A stretch of DNA of 54,492 nt from Pseudomonas baetica (GCF_019733355.1 NZ_JAIHLQ010000042.1:1-54492); one strand, 5' to 3'; shown: positions 33,228 through 43,669, numbered from the stretch's first letter. Made by a program: numbers and translations. Notes: generated by a model from the letters alone, not told the origin.

Positions 33228-33690
33228 ATGAAGTTTGCGTTGACCAGTACGCCGGCGATATCGGTTTTAATCTTGTCCGCCTGGCCAGTACCGAGCGCGC
33301 CGAAAACGGTCTCATCTCTTGATACCCTGTTTCCCCATCCGACCGGCCGTAGCAGCGCCATCCAAGCGAAAATTGGCCCCGGCGTCTCGCTTGAAATCGT
33401 CTAAAGCCCTGGCACCCAGACCAACCGCGAATATCTGCGCGACTATCAGGCCAACGCCGGCACCGGTTTCGACCAGAGTCTGCTGGTGCAGCCGATCCGT
33501 GACGCCTGCGCCGCGACGTCAAAACCGGATATGGCAGTGGAAGGGGTCAACGCTTCTCTACAGTGCGAAGTTCAACGATATCGGTACAGCGAACGGTTTG
33601 GAGGCTAAAGAACTGGCGCCGATCTCGGCGCACTTCAAACGGTCAGAGGCGATGGTGGCGGATATTAATCAGCAACAGGATCTGCAAGTA
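33228..33690 (+). pseudogene. Broken gene for a secreted protein
   Basis: ATG 33228 has a GGGAG site and opens a signal-peptide-like start (MKFALTSTPAISVLILSAWP). An in-frame TAA follows at codon 59, but the same frame goes on with protein-like sequence (SPGTQTNREYLRDYQANAGT) until about 33560. There the coding signal moves to another frame (LYSAKFNDIGTANGLEAKEL, ISAHFKRSEAMVADIN). At least one nonsense change and one frameshift have therefore inactivated it. The family is not recognised. Confidence 0.55.
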
Positions 33691-34038
33691 AGGGCACTGA
33701 AGAAATCTGACCAGTCGTTCAGTAATGTATTGAACAGATCGACAGACAATGTATCGATACTCCATAACAAACAAGCACATCAACTGTATTGATATCAGAT
33801 ACCCAATCGCTATAGCCGTTGCCGAACGCTGTGATTTTTTTAATTTGATCTTAAAAATCAAAAGGTACAGCCTCCTGACTTACCCCGCTCGTCTACAAAA
33901 TTTTTCTCACCACTCTTTCAAGCGTCTGTCTACTGTCAGGATTTACAGTAGACGGCCCTGCCTCCACACCTCGTAATGCATATGCCGCCCCGTGAAATTG
34001 ACTGTTGTCCCACGGGGCCTAGACTCAGGGAGCAGACA
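33691..34038. other. Intergenic region before the delta-60 repeat gene
   Basis: I see no gene here. Half a REP-like motif (gccgttgccgaacgctgtga) lies near 33817. Confidence 0.4.
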
Positions 34039-35274
34039 ATGAAGACTGAAGAATACAGAGCAGGAGACCTTGATCAAACATTCGGTGACAACGGCGCCGC
34101 AATTTTTAACGGCGTAGACTATCTTTTTGCACTAGCCACAGATACGAATGACAACATCTACGCAGCGGGAAGAACTCTGGACAATAAATTCTATGTTGCC
34201 CGCCTCACACCCGATGGACGATTTGATCCAAACTTTGGTGGCACCGGATATGTCACCGGAAACTTCAGTAATGGCTATCATTCACAAGCATTGACGGTAA
34301 ATGTCGATCTGCAAGGTCGGTGTCTGATCATCGGTGAGGCGGCTTTCTCAGCGGGTTTGGCTCGCTTCACCCCAGACGGCAAGTTGGACGAGACGTTTGG
34401 TGACGGGGGTAAACTTTTGGTGCCTCCTCCCCCGGGATTAAAACGCCTCTCAACCGAGCCTATCCGATCTGATAGCTCAAGCTCGCAATCGTGCTCATGC
34501 ACACTCCTCAGTGACGGCAAGATTCTGTTTCTTATCCGTTTTGACAGAAATGCCTCTAATCTTCATCTAATACGACTTGAAGAAAATGGAACTCTGGATA
34601 AGACATTCAACAACACAGGTTATGTTGAGGTCTCTTATGAGGGCCGAGACCTATACCCAAGTTTGCGGAGCGCCATCCAGGGAGAACGACTTATCATCGG
34701 TGCCTCTGTGCGTAAAAACGATCTTCACTTTGGACTGCTGGCAGGATACGACTTGAACGGAACGCTCGACCGTACATTCGGCAAAGACGGATATGCGCTC
34801 CTCGAAGAGCCGGTCGATGTGGGCTCGGAAATATGGGATTTGCAACAGGGGTCAGGTCAGCAGATATGGGCAATAGGAAGAACCACCCCACCTCACCTGG
34901 GCTCTGATATCCCGCCCACACGAGGTTTCCTGACCAGACTGAGCAAGGATGGCCATGTCGACACAACATTCAACCACGGTCATCCGGTGCTAACGCCCGC
35001 GGGACTTGATGACGAGTGGATAGCAGGCGCTCTCCAAAATAACGGGAACATGGTTTTGGCAGGCACACGCTTTGTTGCAGGCGCCGGCATGCTGGGACGC
35101 TACAAATCGGATGGAAGTCTCGATACTGATTTTGGCGAAGGCGGCATCAGGTTTCTCCCAAGCGGCGGAACGGCCAGGCTTGTGACACTGCAAAAAGACG
35201 GTCGCATTATTGCCGGCGGAGCCGTATCGCCGAATGGTTCCAGAATCGCCGCAGTATTGCGCTATCACAAATAG
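34039..35274 (+). CDS. Delta-60 repeat protein (beta-propeller-like)
   Basis: The 411-aa protein lacks a signal peptide. It has about seven repeats, each with a motif of the type LDxTFGxxG (LDQTFGDNG, FDPNFGGTG, LDETFGDGG, LDKTFNNTG, LDRTFGKDG, VDTTFNHG, LDTDFGEGG) followed by strands such as NDNIYAAGR or GRIIAGGA. These match the delta-60 repeat, found in bacterial proteins thought to form propellers. The start at 34039 (MKTEEYRAGD) follows GGGAGCAGACA; an upstream ATG at 33976 reads poor sequence. The role is unknown. It is convergent with gdhB and shares its terminator. Confidence 0.82.
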   Translation: MKTEEYRAGDLDQTFGDNGAAIFNGVDYLFALATDTNDNIYAAGRTLDNKFYVARLTPDGRFDPNFGGTGYVTGNFSNGYHSQALTVNVDLQGRCLIIGEAAFSAGLARFTPDGKLDETFGDGGKLLVPPPPGLKRLSTEPIRSDSSSSQSCSCTLLSDGKILFLIRFDRNASNLHLIRLEENGTLDKTFNNTGYVEVSYEGRDLYPSLRSAIQGERLIIGASVRKNDLHFGLLAGYDLNGTLDRTFGKDGYALLEEPVDVGSEIWDLQQGSGQQIWAIGRTTPPHLGSDIPPTRGFLTRLSKDGHVDTTFNHGHPVLTPAGLDDEWIAGALQNNGNMVLAGTRFVAGAGMLGRYKSDGSLDTDFGEGGIRFLPSGGTARLVTLQKDGRIIAGGAVSPNGSRIAAVLRYHK

Positions 35275-35296
35275 CCGACAGCGGCAGACATAAAAA

Positions 35297-35326
35297 AAGC
35301 CCCGGCATCTCACGATACCGGGGCTT
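35297..35326. terminator. Bidirectional terminator
   Basis: The arms agccccggcat and ataccggggct flanked by A and T runs serve both the gene at 34039 and gdhB. Confidence 0.92.
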
Positions 35327-35343
35327 TCTCATTCAACGTCTGC

Positions 35344-38300
35344 TTAAGCCAGTTCAAGCTCGGCATTGGTCGTGGCCGGCATAACAACCGCTTGCCCGCT
35401 CAACGCCAGGTCAAGCAGTTCACGGTTGGCCACTGCATACATGGCGTAGTCAGTGCCGCTCGCAGCACGGATTTCCACCAGCATGGCGCGCCAGCGCGAG
35501 ATCATGCTTTCGTGCTGTTCCATCCACAGCGCCAGGCGTGCTTCCACGTCCTGAGTGCCGTCGCCCTGTTGCAGGACGGAGATGGTGATCGCACGTTGCT
35601 GCCAGTCGACGTCATCGCGGAACGCTTCACGGGCCAGGGCCTGCCAGTTGTTTTCAACCGGCAGCGCGCTGATCTGTTGCAGGTACCAGGTGATGTCCAG
35701 CGCACTGCCCACGGCGAAGTAGGCCTTGGCCACTTCTGCCGGGTTCTGGCCAGTCACGTCGGAGGCTTCGATGATCGGCAGCAGGGTGTACAGGTGCGAG
35801 GTGCCCGCCACCATACGCGCCAGCAACTCCGGCACACCGGCTTCGACGTAAGCCTGATAACGCGCCTGCCAGTTTTCGTGGATCTCGCCGCTCAGCAGTT
35901 CATCGAGCTTGAGACCCAGCTCTTTCAAGTGAGGACCGAAATGCGCGACGTCACGGGCAGCGTTCTGCTCGTTGCGGCGGGCACGCAGGAACCAGCGCGT
36001 AGCGCGACGGCCCAGACGCATCAGCTCGTCCATCAACTCCAATTGCACATCAGCGGAAACCTGGTAGTCCAGGGCTTCGATCTGACGGAACCAGTGCGGG
36101 AGATGGAAGATGTCACGCACAATCACATAAGCGCCCGCCACGTTCGCCGGGCTCATCCCGGTCGACTCTTTGAGTCGCTGAACGAAGGTGATGCCCATGT
36201 GGTTGACCAGATCGTTGGCGATCTGGGTGCTGACGATTTCACGCTTGAGACGGTGACGACGCATGGCTTCGGAGAACTTGCTGACCAACGTCGGCGGGAA
36301 AGCCGTTTCCATGTCGCGGGTCAGGTAATCGTCGTCCGGCACCTGAGAGCCCAGCAACTGCTCCTTGAGGTCGATCTTGCTGTACGAGATCAGCACCGAC
36401 AGCTCGGGGCGGGTCAGGCCATGGCCTGCTGCCACTCGCTCGTTGATCTGTTCTTCGGTCGGCAGGAACTCGATGGCACGGTCCAGCTTGCCACGGCCTT
36501 CCAGATCACCCATCAGACGCTTGTACTCAGCGATGCGTGCGTAGGCGCGACGCGCCGCCAGGGACAGGGCCTGAGTCTGCTTGTAGTTGTTGCCCAGCAC
36601 CAGACCACCGACTTCTTCGGTCATGCTCGCCAGCAACAGGTTGCGTTGTTTGTCGGTCATGTCGCCGGCCTGAACCACTTCGTTCAGCAGGATCTTGATG
36701 TTCACTTCGTGGTCGGAGCAGTCCACACCACCGGCGTTGTCGATGAAGTCGGTGTTGGAACCGCCGCCATTGAGGCCGAATTCCACACGACCCAGTTGGG
36801 TCATGCCGAGGTTACCGCCCTCGCCCACCACTTTGCAGCGCAGTTCGTTGCCGTTCACGCGCAGCGCATCGTTGGCCTTGTCGCCGACATCGGCGTGGCT
36901 TTCGGTGCTGGCCTTGACGTAAGTGCCGATACCGCCGTTCCACAACAGGTCTACCGGCGCCTTGAGCAAGGCATTGAGCAGTTCGGTCGGGGTCAGCTTG
37001 TTAGCCTTGATGTCGAAGCGTTCTTGCATCTGCGGGGAAATCGCGATGCTCTTCGCACTGCGCGAGAAGATACCGCCACCTTCGGACATGATGCTGGTGT
37101 CGTAGTCGGTCCAGGCCGAACGCGGCAGATCGAACAAACGCTGACGCTCGACGAAGCTGGTCGCCGGGTTCGGGTTCGGATCGATGAAGATGTGCAGGTG
37201 GTTGAACGCGGCAACCAGTTGCAGCTTGTCTGACATCAGCAAGCCGTTACCGAACACGTCACCGGCCATATCGCCGACGCCCACCACAGTGATGCTGTCT
37301 TCCTGAACATTGATGCCGCGTTCGCGGAAGTGACGTTGTACGCCCACCCACGCGCCTTTGGCGGTGATGCCCATTTTCTTGTGGTCGTAACCGGCAGAAC
37401 CACCGGACGCGAACGCGTCACCCAGCCAGAAGCCGTAGTCGATGGCGATACCGTTGGCGATGTCGGAGAAGGTAGCAGTGCCCTTGTCCGCCGCGACCAC
37501 TAGGTACGGGTCATCGTCGTCATGACGCACGACGTTGGCCGGCGGCACCAGTGCGCCGTCTTTCAGGTTGTCGGTGATGTCCAGCAGACCGGAAATGAAG
37601 ATGCGGTAGCAGGCGATGCCCTCGGCCGCGATCTCGTCACGGCTGCCGCCCAGTGGCAAGCGACGCGGCAGGAAGCCGCCCTTCGCACCCACCGGCACGA
37701 TGACCGAGTTCTTCACTTGCTGGGCTTTTACCAGGCCGAGGACTTCGGTACGGAAGTCTTCTTCACGGTCGGACCAGCGCAGGCCACCGCGAGCAACGTT
37801 ACCGAAGCGCAGGTGAACGCCTTCAACGCGTGGCGAGTAAACGAAGATTTCAAACTTCGGTACTGGCTTCGGCAGTTCTGGAATCGCATGCGGGTTGAAC
37901 TTGAAGCTGAAGTACGACTTGTTCTGGCCGTTGGCATCAGTCTGATAGAAGTTGGTGCGCAGCGTGGCTTTGATCAGGTCCAGGTAACGACGCAGAATGC
38001 GGTCTTCGTTGAGTACCTGAACATCGTCCAGTGCAGTCAGAATCGCTTGTTCCAGGCGCTGTTGCTTGTCTTCCAGATCGTCGCTGCCGAGCTTGCGGGC
38101 CAGGTAGAAACGGGTCTTGAACAACCGGGTCAGCTCGCGAGCGATGTCGGTGTGGTTGTTCAGGGTGCTGGCGATGTAACCCAGATCGAAGCCCAGACGA
38201 ATCTGCTTCAGGTAACGGGCATAGGCACGCAGCAGCGCTACGTCGCGCCATGGCAGGCCGGCGGTCAGCACCAGACGGTTGAATGCATCGTTCTCGGCGT

Positions 38301-40239
38301 CGCCACGAACGATGTGGACGAAAGCGTCCTGCAGGGTGTCGTTGAGTTGCTGGATGTCGAGGTCCAGGCCTTCAGCGGCGGTGAACGCGAAGTCGTGAAT
38401 CCAGAACTCGCGGCCCTTGGTGTGGCGCAGGCGATACGGGAATTCACCCAGCACACGCAGGCCCAGGTTTTCCAGGATCGGCAGGACGTCGGACAGCGCC
38501 AGCGGCGTATCAGCGTGATACAGCTTGCAATGCAGCTCGCGCTGGCCAGAAACCTGGCCCAGCGGCTGATAGAAGCTCATCACCAGAGGATTTTTTTCGT
38601 TCAGGCTCAGCAGGTGCTGCATGTCGACCACGGCCGAATGCGCCGCGAAACGCTCGCGATAACCGGCCGGGAAGCCTTTCGGGAAGTCGGCCAGCACGTT
38701 GGTGCCGTGGGCTTCGCCGAAGCTTTCGACGGTCAGTGCGGCGTAGTCGTCCTGCCAGCTGCGGCAAGCCTGAACCACTTCTTTTTCCAGCAGTACGGTG
38801 TCGATGTCGAGACGGTTCTTCGGATCGACACGCAGGATCAACTGCACACGAGCCAGCACGGACTCGGAGAAGAATGTCCAGAATTCGCAATCGGAAGCCT
38901 TCAGGCGCTCCATCAGCACTTGCTGGATCTTCTGGCGAACTTCGGTGGAATAGATGTCGCGCGGCACGTAGGCCAGGCAGTAGCAGAAACGACCGTACGG
39001 GTCTTTGCGCAGGAACACGCGAATCTTGTTGCGCTCCTGAATCTGCACGATCGACATCACGGTGGTGAACAGTTCATCGACCGGGGTCTGGAACAGGTCA
39101 TCACGCGGCAGCACTTCGAGCACCTGGGCCAGTTCTTTGCCCAAGTGAGCCTTGGACTGGAAGCCTGAGCGGTGTTCGATTTCTTCGACCTTGCGGCGGA
39201 TGAACGGGATGACCCGCACGCTCTCGCCATACACCGAGGAGGTGTACAGGCCCATGAAACGGTGTTCCTTGATGACTTTGCCGTCGGCGTCGATTTCACG
39301 GATCGACACGTAGTCCGGGTAGGCCGGACGGTGTACACGGCTTGGGTGCGCAGCCTTGGCGAACGACAGCAGGGTCGGTTCACGCAGGTAGCTCACGGCG
39401 TATTCTTCGATGCGCAGGTCATCGTAGGTCAGGCCGGTGCGCAGCAGTTTGGTCAGGCCGAGGAAGGCGTTCTGGTCGTACTCGATGTGGCCGCCATCGG
39501 CCTGATCGGTCACCACGAACTCTTCGTAGCCGAGGAAGGTGAAGTGGTTGCCCACCAGCCATTCCAGGAAACTTTTGATTTCGTTCTTTTCGTCGGCATC
39601 GACGGCGAATGCGCTGTTGTCGAGCTTGGTGAGGATTTCCTGCACCTTGGCTTTCATCGGCTCGAAATCGGCGACCGCGACGCGGACTTCACCGAGCACC
39701 TGCTCCAGCTCTTTGCTCAGCACATTCAGTTCGGCCGCGTTGGCGCAACGGTCGATTTCCAGGTACATCAGCGACTCTTGCAGAATGTCGTCGCCCTGGG
39801 TGCCTTTTGGCAGGATTTCCAGCAACTCGCCCTTGCTGCCACGACGCACGCTCAGCACGGTGGTTTGCAGGGTATGGATGCTGTAGCCGCGGCGGTTCAG
39901 TTCAGTGCGGACCGAGTCGACCAGGAATGGCAGGTCGTGGTGCAGCACTTCGACCGCTGTGTGGGTCGACTGCCAGCCGTGACGTTCGTAATCAGGGTTG
40001 TAGACGCGTACTTGCGGTTGCGCGTGATCGAAGCGCTCAAGCAGGCGCCACGCGGAAAGAGTACAGCCAGCGAGGTCGGAGAGGCGACGCTGGGTCAGCT
40101 CGTCCAGAGAAATGATGCCGAAAAATTGTTCAGCGAACAGCGCCACTTGTGGCAGTGCCTGTTCACTGATGTGCTGCGCCAGTGCCGCTTGCAGTTGGTG
40201 CTGAAAATCGGCTTTGCTGGCTGCGGTGAAGAACGCCAT
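35344..40239 (-). CDS. gdhB: NAD-specific glutamate dehydrogenase, large type (GdhB)
   Basis: The 1631-aa enzyme converts glutamate to 2-oxoglutarate with NAD. It belongs to the very large (about 180 kDa) class typical of pseudomonads, in which catabolic use of arginine or glutamate depends on it. I chose the start at 40239 (MAFFTAASKADFQHQLQAAL); the open frame extends 45 codons upstream without protein character. The N-terminal half has ACT-like regulatory sequence (HHDLPFLVDSVRTELNRRGY). The dehydrogenase core includes GGLRWSDREEDFRTEVLGLV, KNSVIVPVGAKGGF and the nucleotide-binding region VVGVGDMAGDVFGNGLL. The length is normal and the frame is complete. Confidence 0.95.
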   Translation of the reverse strand: MAFFTAASKADFQHQLQAALAQHISEQALPQVALFAEQFFGIISLDELTQRRLSDLAGCTLSAWRLLERFDHAQPQVRVYNPDYERHGWQSTHTAVEVLHHDLPFLVDSVRTELNRRGYSIHTLQTTVLSVRRGSKGELLEILPKGTQGDDILQESLMYLEIDRCANAAELNVLSKELEQVLGEVRVAVADFEPMKAKVQEILTKLDNSAFAVDADEKNEIKSFLEWLVGNHFTFLGYEEFVVTDQADGGHIEYDQNAFLGLTKLLRTGLTYDDLRIEEYAVSYLREPTLLSFAKAAHPSRVHRPAYPDYVSIREIDADGKVIKEHRFMGLYTSSVYGESVRVIPFIRRKVEEIEHRSGFQSKAHLGKELAQVLEVLPRDDLFQTPVDELFTTVMSIVQIQERNKIRVFLRKDPYGRFCYCLAYVPRDIYSTEVRQKIQQVLMERLKASDCEFWTFFSESVLARVQLILRVDPKNRLDIDTVLLEKEVVQACRSWQDDYAALTVESFGEAHGTNVLADFPKGFPAGYRERFAAHSAVVDMQHLLSLNEKNPLVMSFYQPLGQVSGQRELHCKLYHADTPLALSDVLPILENLGLRVLGEFPYRLRHTKGREFWIHDFAFTAAEGLDLDIQQLNDTLQDAFVHIVRGDAENDAFNRLVLTAGLPWRDVALLRAYARYLKQIRLGFDLGYIASTLNNHTDIARELTRLFKTRFYLARKLGSDDLEDKQQRLEQAILTALDDVQVLNEDRILRRYLDLIKATLRTNFYQTDANGQNKSYFSFKFNPHAIPELPKPVPKFEIFVYSPRVEGVHLRFGNVARGGLRWSDREEDFRTEVLGLVKAQQVKNSVIVPVGAKGGFLPRRLPLGGSRDEIAAEGIACYRIFISGLLDITDNLKDGALVPPANVVRHDDDDPYLVVAADKGTATFSDIANGIAIDYGFWLGDAFASGGSAGYDHKKMGITAKGAWVGVQRHFRERGINVQEDSITVVGVGDMAGDVFGNGLLMSDKLQLVAAFNHLHIFIDPNPNPATSFVERQRLFDLPRSAWTDYDTSIMSEGGGIFSRSAKSIAISPQMQERFDIKANKLTPTELLNALLKAPVDLLWNGGIGTYVKASTESHADVGDKANDALRVNGNELRCKVVGEGGNLGMTQLGRVEFGLNGGGSNTDFIDNAGGVDCSDHEVNIKILLNEVVQAGDMTDKQRNLLLASMTEEVGGLVLGNNYKQTQALSLAARRAYARIAEYKRLMGDLEGRGKLDRAIEFLPTEEQINERVAAGHGLTRPELSVLISYSKIDLKEQLLGSQVPDDDYLTRDMETAFPPTLVSKFSEAMRRHRLKREIVSTQIANDLVNHMGITFVQRLKESTGMSPANVAGAYVIVRDIFHLPHWFRQIEALDYQVSADVQLELMDELMRLGRRATRWFLRARRNEQNAARDVAHFGPHLKELGLKLDELLSGEIHENWQARYQAYVEAGVPELLARMVAGTSHLYTLLPIIEASDVTGQNPAEVAKAYFAVGSALDITWYLQQISALPVENNWQALAREAFRDDVDWQQRAITISVLQQGDGTQDVEARLALWMEQHESMISRWRAMLVEIRAASGTDYAMYAVANRELLDLALSGQAVVMPATTNAELELA

Positions 40240-40992
40240 CTGTGGTACTCCGCTTAAGCTTGTTATTGATGGAAAGCGTCGCGTGCAACACCCCTTTCGG
40301 GGTTTGTATCGCCCTGCTCCTGATTCTCGGGCAGAGGAAACAGGGTGACAGGTGGGTGAAGCTGGACGAGACACTCAGGTCACATTCACCTTCCATGAAT
40401 GGGCATCTGCAAAAGCGACTGTCAGGGCTGCCGACAATGCCTTTACGGGTGCTCATCCGTTGCGCAGCTTAATGGGTGCGACAATGTGTCTGCTTGCGGT
40501 GCTGCGACATATTCGGTCAATGGCACGCAAACAAAGGCATTCGCACCGTTCAACACTAGCATTTGTGCCACAGAACGTCGGTCTGAATGCCCGTATTTAC
40601 GGGACATTCGTGCCAGGTGCAGACCATTTGCCGCTACATATCCAGAAACGAAAACGCCGCACTATCGACCTTGAGCGTGGCATCGGGTTCAGCACAGGTG
40701 CCTGACGCAGATCCATTTGAACCTGAAGTTACTACCTGAGCGAAGAACGTTCCCGCTCAGTCTCTTCAATGCACTGAGCATTTCCATATCCACCTGTGCA
40801 CCCCACTACAAGTCAAACTAAAACAACAAGATAACCACCCTTCATCTTTTCTTACAATCTGTAAAGAAATAACCCACAAACATCTCGGAACATATTCGCG
40901 GGTCCCGACTTGGCCGAAGCGCAACTCAATGCTAACAATACAAACACCTACCGCCCGACGGATCGGGCCTTAAATGCACAAGGAACTTGCAC
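40240..40992. other. Long intergenic region between gdhB and the bacteriocin remnant
   Basis: No gene is supported in this 750-base stretch. It holds the gdhB promoter, a small hairpin (acccctttcggggt, about 40293-40306) in the gdhB leader, and a 7-bp dyad (ctgagcg / cgctcag, 40736-40760). The right half is AT-rich and probably came with the bacteriocin genes. Confidence 0.5.
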
Positions 40993-42188
40993 ATGTCTCA
41001 ACTGAAACTCCCAGGAATGATTATCTATGGCGACGACTCATGGGAAATCATCAACTTGAATCCCGACAAGATTCGCGGTGATATCCGCAAAAATTACCCC
41101 TTGGGGAATCCAATGCATGGATTCACCCTCGCGCTTCAGAATGACTACCATGCACGCCAGTAAAATCTTGAAGCCAACCTGCAATTTGAATTAAGCCAGG
41201 TCGATAGCAGACATCCACCCATTGCGAACATGACGCCCGACGCATGGCTGTCTCGCACCCGAAACATAGTCAATGAATTGTTATTCCAGAAAACACTGAG
41301 CTCCAACAACAATTGCAAACCGTAAAAATCGCAAAACAACATGCCAAGTTGGAGGCCACTTACAATGCGATGATCCTCAACGATCAAATTGCAAACCTTC
41401 AGGTCAAACAAACCAACTTGTACGCGCAAATGAATCGTCGCCAAGCGGAGGCTCTGGCCATGCAACAGGCTGCCGAAGCCGCACGCCAAGCGCAGGAGGC
41501 TCGTAAACAGGCGCACGAGCAAGCACGTCTGGCCGCCATTGCCGAGGCCCACCGCATCGCTGAAGAGAAGGCGAGAATCGCCGCAGAAGAGCAAACCAGG
41601 CAGATCGATGATTACAAACGTGCCGTAGCTTATGTCGCAGACGCGAACAAATACATCCTTGATACCTATGGCAAGAACCTGCATCAGGTCGTCATGGATC
41701 TGCAAAAGGACATTTCGGGGAAGAAGATCAGAAGCTATACGGAGGCGATGCAGACTTTCGAGAAAGTGCGGACCAATCCCAATGCGCGGCTCAGTCCGCA
41801 GGATACTCGCGCGATTGTGGACGCGCTCAATGCGCTGGATAAAGCGACCTATATGGACAGCGTCAATAAGCTCGCCAAGGGGTTTGGCGTGACCGGAAAA
41901 ATCGTTCAGGCGCACTCCGTTGTCACCAAGGCAGTTATTGGTTTTCAGGATGGCAACTGGAAGCCCTTGATGTTGGAGTTTGAAAGTATCGCTGCCGGAA
42001 TCGGGGCAGGTGCGATTCTGGCTATCGGTGCTGCGTTTTTCTTTCCGACGCTTGCAGTGAGCACACCCGGTATCGTGGCGGTCGGCTTGCTGATAGCCGC
42101 AGTAGCAGCCTACTTGAATGCTGGCAACGTAGAAAAAATAAATATATTCATCCTCGAAAAACTAGATAGGGCACTGCCAGAAACATAA
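40993..42188 (+). pseudogene. Pore-forming bacteriocin (S-type pyocin/colicin-like), inactivated
   Basis: ATG 40993 (AAGGAA site) opens MSQLKLPGMIIYGDDSWEII. A TAA interrupts at codon 57, after NDYHARQ, yet the same frame continues with good sequence (NLEANLQFELSQVDSRHPPI) to about 41290. There a frameshift moves the coding signal into the frame that runs to 42188. The rest has an Ala/Gln-rich helical segment (RRQAEALAMQQAAEAARQAQ) and a colicin-type pore domain whose end carries the hydrophobic hairpin GAILAIGAAFFFPTLAVSTP and IVAVGLLIAAVAAYLNA. An intact ancestor would have been about 398 aa, small for its class. A fragment from 41313 (TTG) could be translated but would lack the targeting region. 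The immunity gene follows directly. Confidence 0.75.
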
Positions 42189-42276
42189 GAAACCCGCTCT
42201 AGCAGGATTGAGGCCATTGGCTCGGCCCAAGCCTGCTACAGAACCCATATAAGCACGACACATTGGAGAATGCCTT

Positions 42277-42852
42277 GTGATTAAAAAGACACCGGAAATA
42301 ACGGTACCACTATTGGCAGTCGGGATTTTCTGCATTCCGATTTTTCTTATAAACCTCCTACTCCCCGCAGCGCCACAAAACAGTTGGGACTTCGCACTCA
42401 ACGAATTCGTGGACGAAAAACTATTTGGCCTGATTGGATTCTGGTCCTCTGCATTCCCTTTCAGTTCAAAAGTAACCGCAAACTATATCGCAATCACAGG
42501 ACCAATATTTGCCAGCACGATCTTCTGCAAGGTATATAAAACAATGAATATTGACCCGACACAGTACCAAACACACCTTTTCGCAAGAATTATCGTCGGT
42601 ATATTCTTCACCACTTTCATTACTCTATTTTGCACGCTCGCATTTTATTTAACCAACACTGACTTGGGGCAGAGCACTGGAAGGTTTGGCAATTTATTCG
42701 GCCGCAACGTACTTTTCTATTCCATATACTCTTCAGGAATGCTGATTCTTTTTTTCCTGATTCCCTTTTCCTTCCATCGCCTTTTTTTTTACTTCCCACG
42801 TCTCATGATTAAAAAATCGCAGGAAAAGAAAAGACAGAGCCACTCAAAATGA
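42277..42852 (+). CDS. Membrane immunity protein for the pore-forming bacteriocin
   Basis: The 191-aa protein has four predicted membrane helices: about 10-30 (VPLLAVGIFCIPIFLINLLL), 69-85 (AITGPIFASTIFCKVY), 105-125 (GIFFTTFITLFCTLAFYLT) and 148-168 (SGMLILFFLIPFSFHRLFFY), with a Lys/Arg-rich C-terminus. The four-helix layout and the position right after a colicin-type pore domain match immunity proteins of A-type pore-forming colicins. These sit in the inner membrane and block the incoming pore. Start is GTG with GGAGA nearby. It is AT-rich, as immunity genes usually are. Unlike the bacteriocin it is undamaged, so the cell may keep protection while no longer making the toxin. Confidence 0.75.
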   Translation: MIKKTPEITVPLLAVGIFCIPIFLINLLLPAAPQNSWDFALNEFVDEKLFGLIGFWSSAFPFSSKVTANYIAITGPIFASTIFCKVYKTMNIDPTQYQTHLFARIIVGIFFTTFITLFCTLAFYLTNTDLGQSTGRFGNLFGRNVLFYSIYSSGMLILFFLIPFSFHRLFFYFPRLMIKKSQEKKRQSHSK

Positions 42853-42955
42853 ACGTCCTGTACTTTCCTTGAAACGCAAGCCTGCAAAAAAAAATCCAAA
42901 CTGGCAAAATCGCGGTTTCGAACCTCTTGCGCCCGTTCAACCAGGAATAACCCCA

Positions 42956-43312
42956 ATGCAAATGACTACCGCCCTACTGATCGTCAACCCGTGCGACGAC
43001 GAAGAAGACAACATGGCCATGCTCTGCTGCCACAGCGACAAGGGCGACATGTTCCTGATGAGCCGCTATCCGGACGAGGACGAGCTGGAGATCACCCTGG
43101 ATGGCGAGCCTTCGACGCTGGACGGCGTTAAAGTCACACTGACATCGACCCTGCTGAAGATCGAAATCGCCGCGACAGATGCCGATGTGTTGAATGGGGA
43201 TGATGTGCTGGAAATCACCTTTAACCCGGATATGGTGGATCTGGCGGAGGTCGAGCAAACCCTGAAGAACATCCTTGACGGCACTGGCACCTATATCAGT
43301 GAGCTCAGTTGA
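42956..43312 (+). CDS. Small acidic hypothetical protein
   Basis: The 118-aa protein, starting at 42956 (MQMTTALLIVNPCDDEEDNM) with AGGAA upstream, is acidic and likely soluble. It contains FLMSRYPDEDELEITLDGEP, VKVTLTSTLLKIEIAATDAD and DGTGTYISEL. An earlier in-frame ATG at 42869 would add a basic 29-aa segment that looks untranslated. I do not recognise the family. Its higher GC content suggests it is not part of the AT-rich bacteriocin DNA. Confidence 0.65.
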   Translation: MQMTTALLIVNPCDDEEDNMAMLCCHSDKGDMFLMSRYPDEDELEITLDGEPSTLDGVKVTLTSTLLKIEIAATDADVLNGDDVLEITFNPDMVDLAEVEQTLKNILDGTGTYISELS

Positions 43313-43669
43313 TCAGGCCAACTGCCCCCCTCGAAAAATGAAAGGAGATGGCGCCCAAGTAAATTGCCCCGCGCCATCGTCAATCCTGTAACGAACATCT
43401 CGCACCAACCTTCGCTAAAAACCTTAAACACTCAGAAACCATCAACCTCACCAAGTGCGTCGGCGCACTACCCTTCACGTTTACTCCCGCAAAGTTCCAT
43501 CCTACTTTCCAACAAGAACTGCCCTACGCAACCATCGGAAGTCCTACACCGACATCTGATTGTTTGGCCGCGCGCTCACTGCTATTAATAATCCCACTTG
43601 CGGACAATCCCGCAAGTTCGGCGCTGACAGAACAGCATCGAAAATCAAATATTAAATGGAGTTAATGGC
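43313..43669. other. Intergenic region upstream of the RiPP-like cluster
   Basis: No gene is supported. It contains the candidate promoter and dyad described at 43560-43617 and the ribosome site GGAG at 43658-43661 for the precursor gene. Confidence 0.5.
43560..43617 (+). promoter_or_regulatory. Candidate promoter and operator-like dyad for the precursor gene
   Basis: TTGTTT (43560-43565) and TATTAA (43583-43588) are spaced by 17 bases, like a weak sigma-70 promoter. A perfect 8-bp dyad, acttgcgg / ccgcaagt (43596-43603 and 43610-43617), lies where transcription would start, as an operator or 5'-end hairpin might. Confidence 0.38.

Noticed and set aside
35392..40257. Plus-strand open frames of 361-613 codons opposite gdhB
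   Set aside because: They are mirror images of the codon pattern of gdhB, with no recognisable protein features.
40736..40760. Dyad as a LexA box for the bacteriocin
   Set aside because: The arms ctgagcg and cgctcag do not follow the CTG-N10-CAG pattern, and it lies over 200 bases upstream.
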